A stretch of 64,000 nt of DNA from Pantoea endophytica (GTDB taxonomy: Bacteria; Pseudomonadota; Gammaproteobacteria; Enterobacterales; Enterobacteriaceae), in the NCBI RefSeq assembly GCF_002858935.1, contig NZ_PJRT01000002.1, positions 124,001 through 188,000 on the forward strand. The letters run 5' to 3'. How positions within the stretch are numbered: the stretch's first letter is position 1; each line of letters begins with the position of its first letter. Below, piece by piece: positions 38,076-49,005 of this stretch. A program made the position numbers and the translations under genes. The notes under the pieces are model-generated. The model made no database searches and was not told the DNA's origin. It saw only the letters and a list, made by a program, of their open reading frames with translations.

Positions 38076-38999
38076 ATGACTCAACTTCCCCAACTCACCC
38101 GTGAACTCTTCTATCCACGCTATTGGCTGACCTGGCTCGGCATTGGCTTTCTTTATCTGCTGGTGCTGTTGCCCTATCCGGTACTGCATGCAATTGGCTG
38201 CGGATTGGGTCGCGTTGCCATGCGCTTTATGAAGCGGCGCGTTGAAGTGGCGCAGCGTAATCTTGAAGTGTGCTTCCCCACTATGCCGACCAATGAACGC
38301 GACGCGATGGTAAAGCACAACTTCGAATCGGTAGGCATGGGGCTGATTGAAACCGGGATGGCGTGGTTCTGGCCAGACTGGCGTATTCGTAAATGGGTCA
38401 CCACCAGCGGACTGGAGCACGTGACTAACGCGCTGGCAGAGAAGCGCGGCATATTATTAATTGGTATGCACTTTCTGACTCTGGAGTTGGGAGCGCGGGT
38501 ATTTGGTATGCACAACCCAGGCATTGGCGTGTATCGTCCCAACGACAACAAGTTGATCGACTGGCTGCAAACCTGGGGCCGGATGCGCTCCAATAAAAGC
38601 ATGCTGGACCGCAAAGATCTGAAAGGCATGATTCGCGCCATGAAGAACAACGACATTATCTGGTATGCACCGGATCATGATTATGGCCCGCGCAGCAGCG
38701 TGTTTGCGCCATTCTTCGCGGTTCAGGACGCGGCGACCACCACCGGCACCCATATGCTGATTCGTCTGGCAAACCCAAGCGTGGTGCCGTTCCTGGCGCG
38801 ACGTCTGCCGAACGCGCGCGGCTATGAGCTGAAAATGATGCCAGATATCCGCGACAAATTTACGCTGGAATCTGAACTTGATACCGCTGTGGTGATGAAT
38901 AAAGTGGTGGAAGAGACGGTGCTGCTGGCTCCAGAGCAATACATGTGGCTGCATCGCCGCTTTAAAACGCGTCCGCAAGGCGAACCATCAGTTTATTAA
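38076..38999 (+). CDS. lpxL: Lauroyl-Kdo2-lipid IVA acyltransferase LpxL
   Basis: LpxL (HtrB) adds the first secondary acyl chain, laurate in E. coli, to Kdo2-lipid IVA at the inner membrane. The 307-aa protein starts [20 protein letters not shown], in line with E. coli LpxL. It has an N-terminal membrane anchor, the LPLAT catalytic motif [10 protein letters not shown] (HX4E) and [17 protein letters not shown]. An upstream in-frame ATG is not supported. The downstream mdtG of E. coli is missing. Confidence 0.95.
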   Translation: MTQLPQLTRELFYPRYWLTWLGIGFLYLLVLLPYPVLHAIGCGLGRVAMRFMKRRVEVAQRNLEVCFPTMPTNERDAMVKHNFESVGMGLIETGMAWFWPDWRIRKWVTTSGLEHVTNALAEKRGILLIGMHFLTLELGARVFGMHNPGIGVYRPNDNKLIDWLQTWGRMRSNKSMLDRKDLKGMIRAMKNNDIIWYAPDHDYGPRSSVFAPFFAVQDAATTTGTHMLIRLANPSVVPFLARRLPNARGYELKMMPDIRDKFTLESELDTAVVMNKVVEETVLLAPEQYMWLHRRFKTRPQGEPSVY

Positions 39000-39557
39000 T
39001 ATTGGTCGGGGCACTCTGTGTGCTCCACTGTTTATATGCACTAATTTGCCTTTTGGCGCGATCACATGCGGTAATTTATTAGTGCGCCGTGCCAGCCTGA
39101 ACTTAGGCTGATAGTTGGCTTAGCGCCGCATTTAATCAGACATCACTTTTCTTCAGCACGCAATGTTGACGTAAAATTAACCTTTCCTTGCGCCGCAGCA
39201 GCCAAATTCTGCGTTGATGCAGGATTCCCGGAATTGTCACCCATTAATATTTATTCACCAAAGTTTAGCGTTTCGGACCTGATTTCTACGACTTCCAGGG
39301 CTATTCCTATTTAATATTGCTAAATCCTTCGGCATCACTTATCAATGAAGTAAAATTAACTTACTAAACAAGGTATTGTCTGATTAAAAAACCCCATATT
39401 CCTTTTTATTAAAATAATCGCTTCGCTTATAACTTTATGGAATTGGTTCGTAAAATCGAATCCAGTTAATTTCGATTGCAGTACTTAGCTTCATCCGTTC
39501 ACTTTTAAAAAATATAAAAAGATTACACACAGCAAATATATCTCAGGACAATATAAT
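39000..39557. other. AT-rich 558-bp non-coding region
   Basis: No gene, tRNA or repeat can be recognised. The base content is clearly more AT-rich than around it, especially 39340-39545. A weak hairpin GGGGCAC/GTGCTCC (39007-39025) without T-run follows lpxL. The region stands where mdtG lies in E. coli, so it may mark an old deletion and insertion. Confidence 0.6.
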
Positions 39558-39824
39558 ATGAATAAAGGTATCTACTACTACGTGACGATCAGTACCGATC
39601 AGGAAGGTTATCATCTTCTGCATCGGAAAGAGTGCAAACGCTTACCCGTAAAGGAGGACATGGTATTTATTGGCACTCTATATAATTTAAATCAGGCATT
39701 ATCAACCGCGCGTATTAATTTTAAAAAGGTTAAGCCCTGTATTAAATGTTGTATTCGTTACTCTGCTCCAATTATTCACGAATCAGTACGTCCGGTATTG
39801 CACTTCCCGCAGAAAATAGCCTGA
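39558..39824 (+). CDS. Hypothetical protein with putative metal-binding Cys cluster
   Basis: An 88-aa protein that I do not recognise. It contains HRKEC near residues 22-26 and CIKCC near residues 62-66, an H-x3-C...C-x2-C pattern that could bind zinc, with a basic region (NFKKVKP) before the second part. No signal peptide or membrane segment. AGGAC 11 bases before the ATG is a weak ribosome site. Codon use is AT-rich compared with neighbours, as is its upstream region, which suggests horizontal origin. Confidence 0.65.
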   Translation: MNKGIYYYVTISTDQEGYHLLHRKECKRLPVKEDMVFIGTLYNLNQALSTARINFKKVKPCIKCCIRYSAPIIHESVRPVLHFPQKIA

Positions 39825-39943
39825 CCGGTTGGGCGGTTGAATTTCACGCAACCGCCCAACTGATATTTCCTCTCCGCCCTGCACTTCACGATTTTTCGTC
39901 TATCCTTCTGTGAAATCCCTTTTTTACAGACATGGAGTTGATG

Positions 39944-40339
39944 ATGAGCCTGTTTACCACCCTTGAAGAAGCCATTGAAGCCGCTCGTGAAGAGTTTCTC
40001 GCCAGCCAACCAGAGATCGCTGAAGAAGATGCCAGTGTAAGCCAGTTCGCCCTGCAGAAGTACGTGATGCAGGATGGCGACATTATGTGGCAGGCCGAAT
40101 TTTTCGCGGAAGAGGACGGTCAGGGTGAATGCCTGCCAATCTCAAGCGGAGACGCCGCACAAGCCATCTTTGATGGCGATTTTGATGAAGTCGAACTGCG
40201 TCAGGAGTGGCAGGCGGAAAATACGCTGCACGAATGGGACGACGGCGAGTTCCAGCTGGAACCACCGCGTGACCTTGAAGAGGGCGAAGCGGCGGCACAA
40301 GAGTGGGAAGACGACAACAGCCCTTCTGACAACCTGTAA
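39944..40339 (+). CDS. msyB: Acidic protein MsyB
   Basis: MsyB is a small, very acidic cytoplasmic protein; in E. coli its overexpression relieves secY and secA defects. The 131-aa protein matches it through most of its length (LEEAIEAAREEFLA, LQKYVMQDGDIMWQ, EWQAENTLHEWDDGEFQLEPP). Three ATGs are close together; I choose the third, MSLFTTLEE, because GGAG has the best spacing. It converges on yceK with a 6-bp gap. Confidence 0.93.
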   Translation: MSLFTTLEEAIEAAREEFLASQPEIAEEDASVSQFALQKYVMQDGDIMWQAEFFAEEDGQGECLPISSGDAAQAIFDGDFDEVELRQEWQAENTLHEWDDGEFQLEPPRDLEEGEAAAQEWEDDNSPSDNL

Positions 40340-40345
40340 TAACGT

Positions 40346-40585
40346 TTATTCGTACGGACCGTGACTGGCATCGACGGGCAGTAACAGCGTGTCCATCACC
40401 AGCGACAGCGGCAAATCGATAATGGTTAGCACGCGCCACGGTCCGTCACAAACGTCCCACTGCACGCCGGGATAATATTGGTTGCCGTGACCTTGTCCGG
40501 GAAAGGTGCGGCTGATGATACTGCCACAACCGGTGAGCAGAAGAATGGCGGCGCTGAGCGCGGTTATTTTCAGGAAATAATTCAC
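40346..40585 (-). CDS. yceK: YceK lipoprotein (DUF1375)
   Basis: A 79-aa lipoprotein precursor with lipobox LLTGC (Cys near residue 20). The mature part, GSIISRTFPGQGHGNQYYPG and VMDTLLLPVDASHGPYE, is nearly the same as E. coli YceK. Function unknown. It lies between msyB and opgH, as in E. coli. Confidence 0.95.
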   Translation of the reverse strand: MNYFLKITALSAAILLLTGCGSIISRTFPGQGHGNQYYPGVQWDVCDGPWRVLTIIDLPLSLVMDTLLLPVDASHGPYE

Positions 40586-40679
40586 AACATTTACTCACAA
40601 TGAACTGGCGTTAGTTTAACCATCTCGCAGGGACGATGACCACTCCTTAACACGTAAAGATTGCGTCATATTTCTGGCG

Positions 40680-40706
40680 AAAAAAAAGCGGCATTTCTGC
40701 CGCTTT
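40680..40706 (-). terminator. opgGH terminator
   Basis: On the minus strand the stem AAAGCGGCA/TGCCGCTTT (loop GAAA) is followed by Ts (seven at 40681-40687), 14 bases after the opgH stop. Confidence 0.9.
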
Positions 40707-40720
40707 CTACTTTCTCATCC

Positions 40721-43270
40721 TCAGCGCTGTGGCAGCGCCTCTGGATTGAGCTTCAGCTTCTGATAGCTTTCCACCCACTGATGATATTTGTCCGCGCTTT
40801 CCCACAGGCGTGAGTGCACACGAGCCAGCACCACCGGATCGCTAATCAGCTGCAAACGCTGCTCGCGATTCAGTTTCTCTGGCGCATCGCTCAGTGCCTG
40901 ATCGACACGACGGTCACGCGCATGATCCAGTAAATCGCTCTGCTTATGACGCGATGTTGCCATCGCCGTCGCCAGCGCGTTAAACGCCGGGTTAAACAGT
41001 GCATGCATAAAGCCATTTTTCAGCGCGCGTTGACGATTGATCTGCAGATAGTGATCGGTATCAACCAGCTCTTTAGGCGGCTCATACTCTTCCGGGATCA
41101 GGAACAGTTTGGCGTTCTTACTCTTCTGCCCTACCGTTGCACGGCTCGACATCACCGACACAAACGGCGACAGGATCAGTGAGACGACGATCGGCGACAG
41201 CCACCACAGGAAGTTCAGATCGAGGAAGCCCATACCGCCCGCCCACACCAGACCCAACAGCATCTGTGAACCATGACGACGGAAAGCTTCGCTCCACGGC
41301 GTCGCATCATCATCACGCTGCGGCGAGTTCCACACCACTTCCCAGCCAAGGAACGCGCTGACCACAAACACGGTGTGGAACAGCATGCGTACCGGCGCCA
41401 GCAGCACTGAGAACAGCATCTCCAGAATCAGCGAGAAGAACAAGCGGATGGCGCCACCATAAGGTTTCGCTCCCTTGAACCAAATCAGCACCACGCTCAA
41501 CAATTTCGGCAGGAACAACAGCACCAACGTAGTTGAGAACAAGGCTATCGCCAGATCGGGACGCCACTGCGGCCACACCGGGAACAGCTGGCGTGGTTGC
41601 AGGAAGTAGGTCGGTTCCATCAGCGTGTGTACCACCTGCAAGGCAGTAGAAAGCGCGAGGAACATGAACCACAACGGCGCAGAGAGATAGGACATTACGC
41701 CCGTCAGGAACACCGCACGGTGAACCGGATGCATCCCTTTTACCAGGAACAAACGGAAGTTCATCAGGTTACCGTGGCACCAGCGACGGTCACGCTTCAG
41801 CTCATCCAGCAGGTTCGGCGGCAGTTCTTCATAGGAGCCTGGCAGATCGTAGGCGATCCACACCCCCCAACCGGCACGACGCATCAGCGCGGCTTCAACG
41901 AAGTCATGCGACAGGATCGAACCCGCGAAGGAACCTTCACCCGGCAGCGGTGCCAGCGCACAGTGCTCGATAAACGGTTGCACACGAATGATGGCGTTAT
42001 GGCCCCAATAGTGTGATTCACCCAACTGCCAGAAGTGCAAACCAGCGGTGAACAGCGGACCGTACACACGGGTAGCAAACTGCTGGCAACGCGCATACAG
42101 CGTATCCATGCCTGACGCTTTCGGCGAAGACTGGATAATACCGGCGTTCGGGTTAGCATCCATCATGCGCACTAAACCGGTAAGACACTCACCGCTCATT
42201 ACGCTGTCGGCGTCCAGCACCACCATGTAGCTGTAGTTGCTGCCCCAGCGACGGCAGAAGTCATCGATGTTGCCGCTTTTACGCTTCACACGACGACGAC
42301 GACGACGATAGAAAATCTTGCCGGCGCCACCGACATCACGCACCAGCTCCATCCAGGCTTTCTGCTCGGCGATGGCAATATCGGCATCGTAGCTGTCGCT
42401 CAGAATGTAGACGTCGAAGTGTTCGGCATTGCCAGTTCGTTTGACCGATTCCCAGGTCGCACGCAGGCCAGCAAACACGCGTTCTACATCTTCATTACAG
42501 ATCGGCATGATCAGCGCAGTACGGTGTTCCGGATTCAGTGGCTCATCGCCGGTTGTCGAATACGAAATACTGTATTTATCGCGACCGATCAGCAGCTGCA
42601 GGAAGCCCATTAGCGCGGTCCAGAAACCGGCTGAAACCCAGCAGAACAGGATGGCGAACAGGAACAGAATCCCGGTCTGCAGGATGTACGGCAGGATCAG
42701 CTCAACCGACTGCAGCCAGTTCTGGTTGAACATCTCGATAGGATCGATCAGCGTCCAGCCCTGATACGGCAGAATGGTTTTCATGTACCAGGTTGCCACC
42801 ACGGTCTGCAGAATCGTCAGAATCAGCAGTACGTAACGACGCATGGAGCCAACGTGGCGCCACTTGTCCTCGTTTTTCTGCTCTTCAACGGTGGCATAGC
42901 GTGGGGTGGATTTCTGGCCGCGCAGGGAATCCCAGGCGCGCGCAATCGGGTTGGTGCGCCAGATCTCCGGGAACATCAGCGAACGCTTCACTTTCGGCAT
43001 CGCCTTCAGTGTGGTGCGATCGAGATAATCCTTGCTGAGCTGCTGACCATCCGCCAGTGAGTCCGGCCAGGCCATTTGCACACGGGATGACACCGATTTC
43101 AGCGGCGCATCATCCGGGCGCTCGCTGGCGGCGTTATCTTGCCCCAGCGACGTATGAATAGCGTGGAACGCCTGCGCATTTTGCAGCGAATCGCTGAGAC
43201 GGGCGCGCCCTGCCGCATCAAGCGGCAGAGCCTCCACGTAAGATTGAGGTAGAAATATCGATTTATTCAT
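40721..43270 (-). CDS. opgH: Osmoregulated periplasmic glucan glucosyltransferase OpgH
   Basis: OpgH makes the beta-1,2-linked glucan backbone from UDP-glucose and moves it to the periplasm; the N-terminal region also links nutrient status to FtsZ in E. coli. The 849-aa protein has an N-terminal cytoplasmic part (about 1-140), two membrane segments, a GT2 domain with DADSVMSGE and QQFATRV / RRWCHGN motifs, and a group of C-terminal membrane segments. It overlaps opgG by 8 bp. Confidence 0.97.
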   Translation of the reverse strand: MNKSIFLPQSYVEALPLDAAGRARLSDSLQNAQAFHAIHTSLGQDNAASERPDDAPLKSVSSRVQMAWPDSLADGQQLSKDYLDRTTLKAMPKVKRSLMFPEIWRTNPIARAWDSLRGQKSTPRYATVEEQKNEDKWRHVGSMRRYVLLILTILQTVVATWYMKTILPYQGWTLIDPIEMFNQNWLQSVELILPYILQTGILFLFAILFCWVSAGFWTALMGFLQLLIGRDKYSISYSTTGDEPLNPEHRTALIMPICNEDVERVFAGLRATWESVKRTGNAEHFDVYILSDSYDADIAIAEQKAWMELVRDVGGAGKIFYRRRRRRVKRKSGNIDDFCRRWGSNYSYMVVLDADSVMSGECLTGLVRMMDANPNAGIIQSSPKASGMDTLYARCQQFATRVYGPLFTAGLHFWQLGESHYWGHNAIIRVQPFIEHCALAPLPGEGSFAGSILSHDFVEAALMRRAGWGVWIAYDLPGSYEELPPNLLDELKRDRRWCHGNLMNFRLFLVKGMHPVHRAVFLTGVMSYLSAPLWFMFLALSTALQVVHTLMEPTYFLQPRQLFPVWPQWRPDLAIALFSTTLVLLFLPKLLSVVLIWFKGAKPYGGAIRLFFSLILEMLFSVLLAPVRMLFHTVFVVSAFLGWEVVWNSPQRDDDATPWSEAFRRHGSQMLLGLVWAGGMGFLDLNFLWWLSPIVVSLILSPFVSVMSSRATVGQKSKNAKLFLIPEEYEPPKELVDTDHYLQINRQRALKNGFMHALFNPAFNALATAMATSRHKQSDLLDHARDRRVDQALSDAPEKLNREQRLQLISDPVVLARVHSRLWESADKYHQWVESYQKLKLNPEALPQR

Positions 43271-44828
43271 TGGCAGGTAGCTGATAGCTCCAGGTTTCCG
43301 TCAATGTCTTGTCGCCGCTCACCAGCGCCGCACGCATCTCAGTCGGCTGCTTGTTATCTTTCACACGCAGACGCAACACCAGACGCCAGCCTTTGGTCAC
43401 CGGGTTGTAGCGCACACTCTGCTCAACCACGTCAGCGTTGTTACCCACGCTCACCTGCGGCGCCACTTGCGTATCTTCCGGCAGCTTGCTCATCGCTTTG
43501 CCAACGAAATCAATGGTGAAGGCGATAGAACCATCCGGCTGACGCACCAGATTCGACTGCTTCACATCACCGGCAGAGCGCAGCGTGTCTTTTACCCAGG
43601 CGATATCGTCTGTGTGCAGCTGATTCTCGTCACGGGTGAAGTGCAGACGATACTGGAAGTTCATCTCTTTGCCCGGCTCTGGCAGTTTTTCCGGCGTCCA
43701 GAACGCAACGATGTTGTCGTTGGTTTCATCGGCAGTTGGAATCTCGACCAGTTCAACGCGGCCTTTACCCCAATCACCCTGCGGCTCAACCCAGCCACTA
43801 GGGCGCAGGTCATAGCGATCGTCGAGATCCTGGAAACGGCTGAAATCACGCGTGCGCTGCAGCAGACCAAAACCTTTCGGGTTCTCAACGGTAAAAGTGC
43901 TAACCGCCAGATGTTTCGGGTTATTTAGCGGACGCCAAATCCACTCACCGTTACCGGCATGAATCGAAAGACCATTTGAATCGTGCAGCTCAGAACGGAA
44001 GTTGGTCACTGGCGAAGGCTGGTTTGCACCAAACAGGAACATGCTGGTCAGTGGCGCCACGCCCAGTTTGCCGACGTTATCACGCAGATAAACTTTGGAT
44101 TGCACATCAACCGTCGATTCTTTGCCCGGTTTGATGATGAAACGATAGGCACCGGACGCGCGTGGCGAATCCAGCAGCGCATAGATCACCAGCTGTTTGT
44201 CCTGCGGTTTTGGACGCTCAATCCAGAACTCTTTAAAGCGCGGGAACTCTTCGCCCGACGGCAAGGCGGTATCAATCGCCAGTCCACGTGCCGAAAGACC
44301 GTACACCTGGCCCTCGCCAATCACACGGAAATAGCTGGCGCCGAGGAAGCTGGTGATCTCGTCGTCTTTGCCCTTTTTATTTAGAGGATACAACACCTTA
44401 AACCCAGCAAAGCCGAGGTTTTTGACTGCATCAGCATCGTGTTTTACGTTGCCGAAATTGAAGTAGTCAGGGTTATATTTAATTTCACGTACTGAAGACG
44501 CCGTCACTTCGTTGATTTTCACCGGCGTATCGAAATACATGCCCTGATGATAGAACTCAAGCTTAAACGGCGTGCGCAGTTTGCCCCAATAAGCTTTGTC
44601 GTGGTTAAACTGGATCTGCTGATAGTCAGCAAACTTCATTTCACGAAACTGAGAGGGTAAATTGCTTTTTGGCGCTTCGAAACTTTTCCCTGCCAACGCC
44701 TTGGCTTGTTTTGCAACATCATCAATGTTAAACGCCCAACTATTGTTGGCATACATAGCCAGCAGAACTGCCGCGCCTACCCAGCGCATCTTTACCAGTC
44801 CCACTTTATTATTCACATTATTCAGCAC
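43263..44828 (-). CDS. opgG: Periplasmic glucan biosynthesis protein OpgG
   Basis: OpgG is a periplasmic protein needed for beta-1,6 branching of osmoregulated glucans. The protein (521 aa from this start) has a signal peptide ending NNSWA (about residue 32) and then the OpgG beta-sandwich domains, close to E. coli throughout ([16 protein letters not shown] C-terminus). The start is a GTG right after a G-rich ribosome site; an ATG at codon 14 (44789) aligns better with the E. coli start and is the main alternative. Confidence 0.93.
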   Translation of the reverse strand: MLNNVNNKVGLVKMRWVGAAVLLAMYANNSWAFNIDDVAKQAKALAGKSFEAPKSNLPSQFREMKFADYQQIQFNHDKAYWGKLRTPFKLEFYHQGMYFDTPVKINEVTASSVREIKYNPDYFNFGNVKHDADAVKNLGFAGFKVLYPLNKKGKDDEITSFLGASYFRVIGEGQVYGLSARGLAIDTALPSGEEFPRFKEFWIERPKPQDKQLVIYALLDSPRASGAYRFIIKPGKESTVDVQSKVYLRDNVGKLGVAPLTSMFLFGANQPSPVTNFRSELHDSNGLSIHAGNGEWIWRPLNNPKHLAVSTFTVENPKGFGLLQRTRDFSRFQDLDDRYDLRPSGWVEPQGDWGKGRVELVEIPTADETNDNIVAFWTPEKLPEPGKEMNFQYRLHFTRDENQLHTDDIAWVKDTLRSAGDVKQSNLVRQPDGSIAFTIDFVGKAMSKLPEDTQVAPQVSVGNNADVVEQSVRYNPVTKGWRLVLRLRVKDNKQPTEMRAALVSGDKTLTETWSYQLPANE

Positions 44829-45076
44829 ATCCCCCCCTTTCGTGTGCTTAGATCAAACCCGATTATCTTAAAGGATTATTCGGTTTTCCGACAGCGTATG
44901 TAATAGATTGTTCCGCTGATTTGTAAGCTGAAAATGTGCTTTTAGGATAATTAAACCCCGCAAAATCACATACAGATTCACCTGATAGTATACCCTGTTT
45001 ACAGCCGGTAGAATTTTCCTTCGGCATAATCCGGTTTCAGGGCGAAACCGGCAAGTAAACTGACTATTGGAAGATT

Positions 45077-46201
45077 ATGAGTTCAGCTAAACCCGAACGT
45101 GAATATTTCCTCGATTCGATTCGCGCGTATTTAATGTTATTGGGCGTGCCTTTTCACGTCTCCCTGATTTACTCCACGCAGAAATGGGCCGTGAACAGCC
45201 ATGACGCCTCAATGTGGTTGACGGTGCTGAACGACTTTATTCACGCCTTCCGCATGCAGGTGTTCTTTGTTATTTCAGGCTATTTTTCCTACATGCTCTA
45301 CTTACGCTACCAGCCGCAGCGCTGGTTGAAAGTGCGTCTGGAGCGTGTCGGCATCCCGATGTTGACTGCCGTGCCGCTGATTACCTTGCCGCAGTTTTTC
45401 ATCACCAAAAATCTCACCGATAAAATCGGCGACTGGAACAGTTTCTCGCTGTACGACAAGTACAACACGCTGGCGTGGGAGCTGATATCTCATCTGTGGT
45501 TTTTATTGGTACTGGTGATTCTGACGACGTTCGGTATGGTGGCGTTTCGCTGGCTGAATAAGCAGCAGCGCAGCATCGATTATCAGCAAATTGGCTGGGG
45601 CAAATTGACGCTGGCGCTACTGACTTATGCCTTAATTTGGTGTGCGTTCCGCCGCGTGCTGTTTTATTTCGTTCCGGCCGTGTTTGCCGATGGCCTGTTC
45701 AGCATTGCCGTGATGCAAACGCTGATGTTCCTGCCGTTCTTTATGCTGGGTGCGTTGAGCTGGAAGCATCAGGCGCTGAAAGCGTTGTTTGTGCGCTTTA
45801 ATCCGGTGATGTGCTTTGGCGCTATCGCAGTATTCATCGCCTATAGCCTGAATCAGCGTTACAGCAGCGGTGAAGGTTGGCTGTATGAAATCGATATGAT
45901 CATTTCGACGCTGATGGGGTTGTGCATGCTAAACGTCTGTTTTAGCTTCGGCCATAAGCTGCTGAACAGCCATTCGCCGCGCATCATGTATCTGGTGAAT
46001 GCCTCGCTGTTTATCTATCTGGTACACCATCCGCTGACCATTTTGTACGGCATCTACATCACGCCGCACATCGGCAACAACACGCTCGGCTTCTTCGTCG
46101 GCTTACTGATGGTATTTGGCGTGGCGTTTACGCTGTATGAAATCCATCTGCGCATTCCGCTGCTGCGCTTCCTGTTCTCCGGTAAGCCGCAACGCAAATG
46201 A
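45077..46201 (+). CDS. opgC: Glucan succinyltransferase OpgC
   Basis: OpgC is an inner-membrane acyltransferase 3 family protein that adds succinyl groups to osmoregulated periplasmic glucans. The 374-aa protein has about ten membrane segments, starts [20 protein letters not shown] (the DxxR motif of the family) and has [11 protein letters not shown]. It is divergent from opgG across 248 bp that should contain both promoters, as in E. coli. Confidence 0.96.
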   Translation: MSSAKPEREYFLDSIRAYLMLLGVPFHVSLIYSTQKWAVNSHDASMWLTVLNDFIHAFRMQVFFVISGYFSYMLYLRYQPQRWLKVRLERVGIPMLTAVPLITLPQFFITKNLTDKIGDWNSFSLYDKYNTLAWELISHLWFLLVLVILTTFGMVAFRWLNKQQRSIDYQQIGWGKLTLALLTYALIWCAFRRVLFYFVPAVFADGLFSIAVMQTLMFLPFFMLGALSWKHQALKALFVRFNPVMCFGAIAVFIAYSLNQRYSSGEGWLYEIDMIISTLMGLCMLNVCFSFGHKLLNSHSPRIMYLVNASLFIYLVHHPLTILYGIYITPHIGNNTLGFFVGLLMVFGVAFTLYEIHLRIPLLRFLFSGKPQRK

Positions 46202-46230
46202 AAAAAGGGCCCGCTAAGCTGGCCCTTTTT
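46202..46230. terminator. Bidirectional terminator opgC/clsC
   Basis: A 10-bp stem AAAAAGGGCC/GGCCCTTTTT (46202-46211 with 46221-46230) has A/T runs on both sides. It serves the convergent opgC and clsC. Confidence 0.9.
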
Positions 46231-46232
46231 AT

Positions 46233-47696
46233 CTAAAGCAACCACTCAACCGGCAAGCGCCACACCAGTCGCACCAGCAAGCGCTGCAGCAGCGTGCATT
46301 GCGGTTCATGTTTGTGCACCACTTCGCCCTGCTCGTTAGCAAACTCGACCCAATTGACGCGTCCCCACTTATCCAGACGTAGCGTCCAGGCGCGATCGCG
46401 CATCCCGGCAATAAAGCGCTGATGCGTTTGCTGCGCCAGGGCTTCACTCTCAATCACCAACCCCATTTCGGTGTTCAGCATGGCGGAACGCGGATCGAAA
46501 TTGAACGAGCCGATAAATACTTTGCGATTGTCCACGGTGAAGGTTTTGGCATGCAAACTGGAACCTGAATTACCGGTGATACCGCGATCGTGTGGCGCGG
46601 TTTGCGGATTGTCCTGCGGCTTCAGTTCATACAGCGCGATGCCGTGGCGCAGCAGTTTTTTGCGCCAGCGCGCATAACCGGCGTGCACCACCGTGACGTC
46701 ATTGGCCGCCAGCGAATTGGTAAGGATGGCAATCTTCACCCCGCGACGCTTCAATGCCAGCAGCTGCGCCACGCCAGATCGCGTCGGGACAAAATAGGCC
46801 GAGATAATATCGAACTGCTGCTGCGGCGTGCCGATGACCTCTAGCATGCGCTGCGGCAGTAGACTGCGGCGTTTTGCTTTGCCGAGCCCTTTACGCGGAT
46901 CATCACTCAGCAGGCGCGATTCCGCCCACGTCATCTCCAACTCGCCCTGCTCCATCTGGCTGATAAACGACGAGTGCTCCAACCGTGCCAGATAGCGCTC
47001 CACCGCTTCACTCTGCTGCCACTCTTGTGGCAAGCGCACTGCCTGATGCGCATCGCCGCTCACATCAACCACTTTGCGCAGCGGCGATACCGCTTTACTG
47101 CGCCAGTAGCGTTCGAAATCCTGCGTCACTTCGTCGACCACCGGACCAATCGCCAGGACATCGAGATCGGTAAACAGTGGTTCATCGCCGGTGCCAAAAT
47201 ATTCGTCGCCGATATTGCGCCCGCCCACCAGCGTCGCCGCGCCATCCACCGTCAGGCTCTTATTGTGCATACGTCGATTGAGGCGGGAAAAATCGGTGAG
47301 ATAACCGAGCGCGCGCAGCGTGCGGAACGAGAACGGATTAAACAGGCGCACGGCGATATTGGCGTGGCGATCGAGTTCCGCCAGCGTCTCATCCAAACCC
47401 GGCGTGTTATTGTCATCCAGCAGCAATCGCACTTTCACCCCGCGCTCGGCGGCGTCCAGCAGCGCGCTGAACAGCAAGCGGCCGGACATGTCGTTGTGCC
47501 AAATGTAGTACTGCACATCAATGGTGTGCTGCGCCATGCTCATCAACTGATAGCGCGCAGCAAAAGCGTCCAATCCATCGTTAAGCGGATGGATGCCGCT
47601 CATGCCCGGATGTCGTGCGCAACGCGCCTCAACACTCGGTTTCAGCCGGTTGCCCGAATGTTCCTCAGGCGGCAAAGAGGTTGCTGCTTCACTCAT
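46233..47696 (-). CDS. clsC: Cardiolipin synthase C
   Basis: ClsC (YmdC) makes cardiolipin from phosphatidylglycerol and phosphatidylethanolamine in E. coli, where it works best with YmdB. The 487-aa phospholipase D-type protein has two HKD motifs: HNKSLTVDGAATLVGGRN near residue 140 and HAKTFTVDNRKVFIGSFN near residue 395. No ymdB homologue is adjacent, so partner dependence here is open. It converges on opgC. Confidence 0.93.
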   Translation of the reverse strand: MSEAATSLPPEEHSGNRLKPSVEARCARHPGMSGIHPLNDGLDAFAARYQLMSMAQHTIDVQYYIWHNDMSGRLLFSALLDAAERGVKVRLLLDDNNTPGLDETLAELDRHANIAVRLFNPFSFRTLRALGYLTDFSRLNRRMHNKSLTVDGAATLVGGRNIGDEYFGTGDEPLFTDLDVLAIGPVVDEVTQDFERYWRSKAVSPLRKVVDVSGDAHQAVRLPQEWQQSEAVERYLARLEHSSFISQMEQGELEMTWAESRLLSDDPRKGLGKAKRRSLLPQRMLEVIGTPQQQFDIISAYFVPTRSGVAQLLALKRRGVKIAILTNSLAANDVTVVHAGYARWRKKLLRHGIALYELKPQDNPQTAPHDRGITGNSGSSLHAKTFTVDNRKVFIGSFNFDPRSAMLNTEMGLVIESEALAQQTHQRFIAGMRDRAWTLRLDKWGRVNWVEFANEQGEVVHKHEPQCTLLQRLLVRLVWRLPVEWLL

Positions 47697-47856
47697 AGTG
47701 AATCCCTGAAAGCTGTGGACCTATTATTGTTGGTATCAATGCGCGAAGAAGCAATCGGAGGCTTCCTTTTCTGCCCAATGGCGCACCGTCAATTTAGTCT
47801 AGACTTAGCCAGGCGTTCTGCATTCTGCATCCGGCGCTCAATGTGAGGAGAGGATT

Positions 47857-49005
47857 ATGACTCAGCAATCCCTGCGCCATCACCCTCAGCTGTTCCGCAG
47901 TTTCTTTCAGGGCAGTTTTCCCTGTTCAACCGCCCGTCGCGCAGGCGGACGTCGGCTCGATATGGTGATCAGCAGCGGCCACGACATGCTGCTGGAGAAA
48001 GATTATGCCGCACTGGCGCAGGAAGGTTTGCACACCGCGCGCGATGGCGCTCGCTGGCATCTGATTGAAGCCGTGCCCAACGAATATGACTGGCGCACCT
48101 TTCTGCCGATGGTGCACGCCGCGGCGCGTCACGATATGCAGATTATCTGGGAGCTGGCGCACTTTGGCTATCCCGATCACCTGGATATCTGGAAAGCCAG
48201 CTTTATCGATCACTTTGAACGCTTCGCCCGCGCGATGGCGCAACTGATGCGCGATGAAGGCATCGAAAAGCCCTTTTTCACGCCGATCAATCAGATCTCA
48301 TTCTGGTCGTGGGCCGGCGCGGATGTTTCCTGGCTCGATCCCTACGCCAGCGATCGCGGTCGTGAGCTGAAGCGCCAATTAGTGCGCGCCTCGCTGGCGG
48401 CGATGCACGCCATTCGCGAGGTTTATCCCGATGCCCGCTTTGTGCTGACCGATCCGCTGGTGCAGGTGGCGACCGATCCCGATAACCCTGACAGCAAACC
48501 TTATGCCGACGCGCAGCATCAGGCGCAGTTTGAAGCCTGGGATTGGATTGGCGGACGCGATGCGCCGGAACTGGGTGGCCGCGCGGATTTCCTCGATATT
48601 CTGGGTCTTAATTACTATCCCGACAATCACTGGTTTTTCTCAGGCGAAACCATGCCAATCGACCATCCGACGCGCCAACCGCTGCACCGTTTGTTAATGC
48701 AGTGCTGGCAACGTTATCAGCGCCCGATGATTCTGGCCGAAACCGGAGCCGAAGGTGATGCGCGAGCGCCCTGGCTGCGGCAGATCAGTGAAGAAGCGCG
48801 TCTGGCGCTGGATCACGGCGTGGCGCTGGAAGGGATTTCGCTCTATCCGGTGGTGGAGTATCCGGCGTGGGCCGACGATCGGCGTTCACCGGGCGCGCTG
48901 TTTGGCCTCGGCGATCCCAATGGCAATCGCACCCTGCATGAGGCGCTGGCGCTGGAGTTGCGCAGTCAACAGATTAAGTGGCAGAACTGGCAGACAAAAA
49001 GCTAA
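47857..49005 (+). CDS. GH1-like (clan GH-A) glycosidase family protein
   Basis: A 382-aa TIM-barrel glycosidase-like protein without signal peptide. FFQGSFPCST and the R-W-H-L-I-E stretch near residues 66-71 resemble the GH1 beta-glucosidase core. TPINQ at residues 142-146 stands where GH1 has TxNE, so the acid/base Glu appears replaced by Gln146 (codon at 48292). ILAETGAEG, with Glu295, fits the nucleophile motif. Substrate unknown; a lectin-like or specialised glycosidase role is possible. GAGGAGAGG precedes the ATG. It is divergent from clsC. Confidence 0.75.
   Translation: MTQQSLRHHPQLFRSFFQGSFPCSTARRAGGRRLDMVISSGHDMLLEKDYAALAQEGLHTARDGARWHLIEAVPNEYDWRTFLPMVHAAARHDMQIIWELAHFGYPDHLDIWKASFIDHFERFARAMAQLMRDEGIEKPFFTPINQISFWSWAGADVSWLDPYASDRGRELKRQLVRASLAAMHAIREVYPDARFVLTDPLVQVATDPDNPDSKPYADAQHQAQFEAWDWIGGRDAPELGGRADFLDILGLNYYPDNHWFFSGETMPIDHPTRQPLHRLLMQCWQRYQRPMILAETGAEGDARAPWLRQISEEARLALDHGVALEGISLYPVVEYPAWADDRRSPGALFGLGDPNGNRTLHEALALELRSQQIKWQNWQTKS

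Noticed and set aside
46974..47846. A 290-codon open frame on the plus strand over clsC
   Set aside because: It is antisense to the HKD-motif gene clsC and has a His/Arg/Gln-rich composition without a domain.
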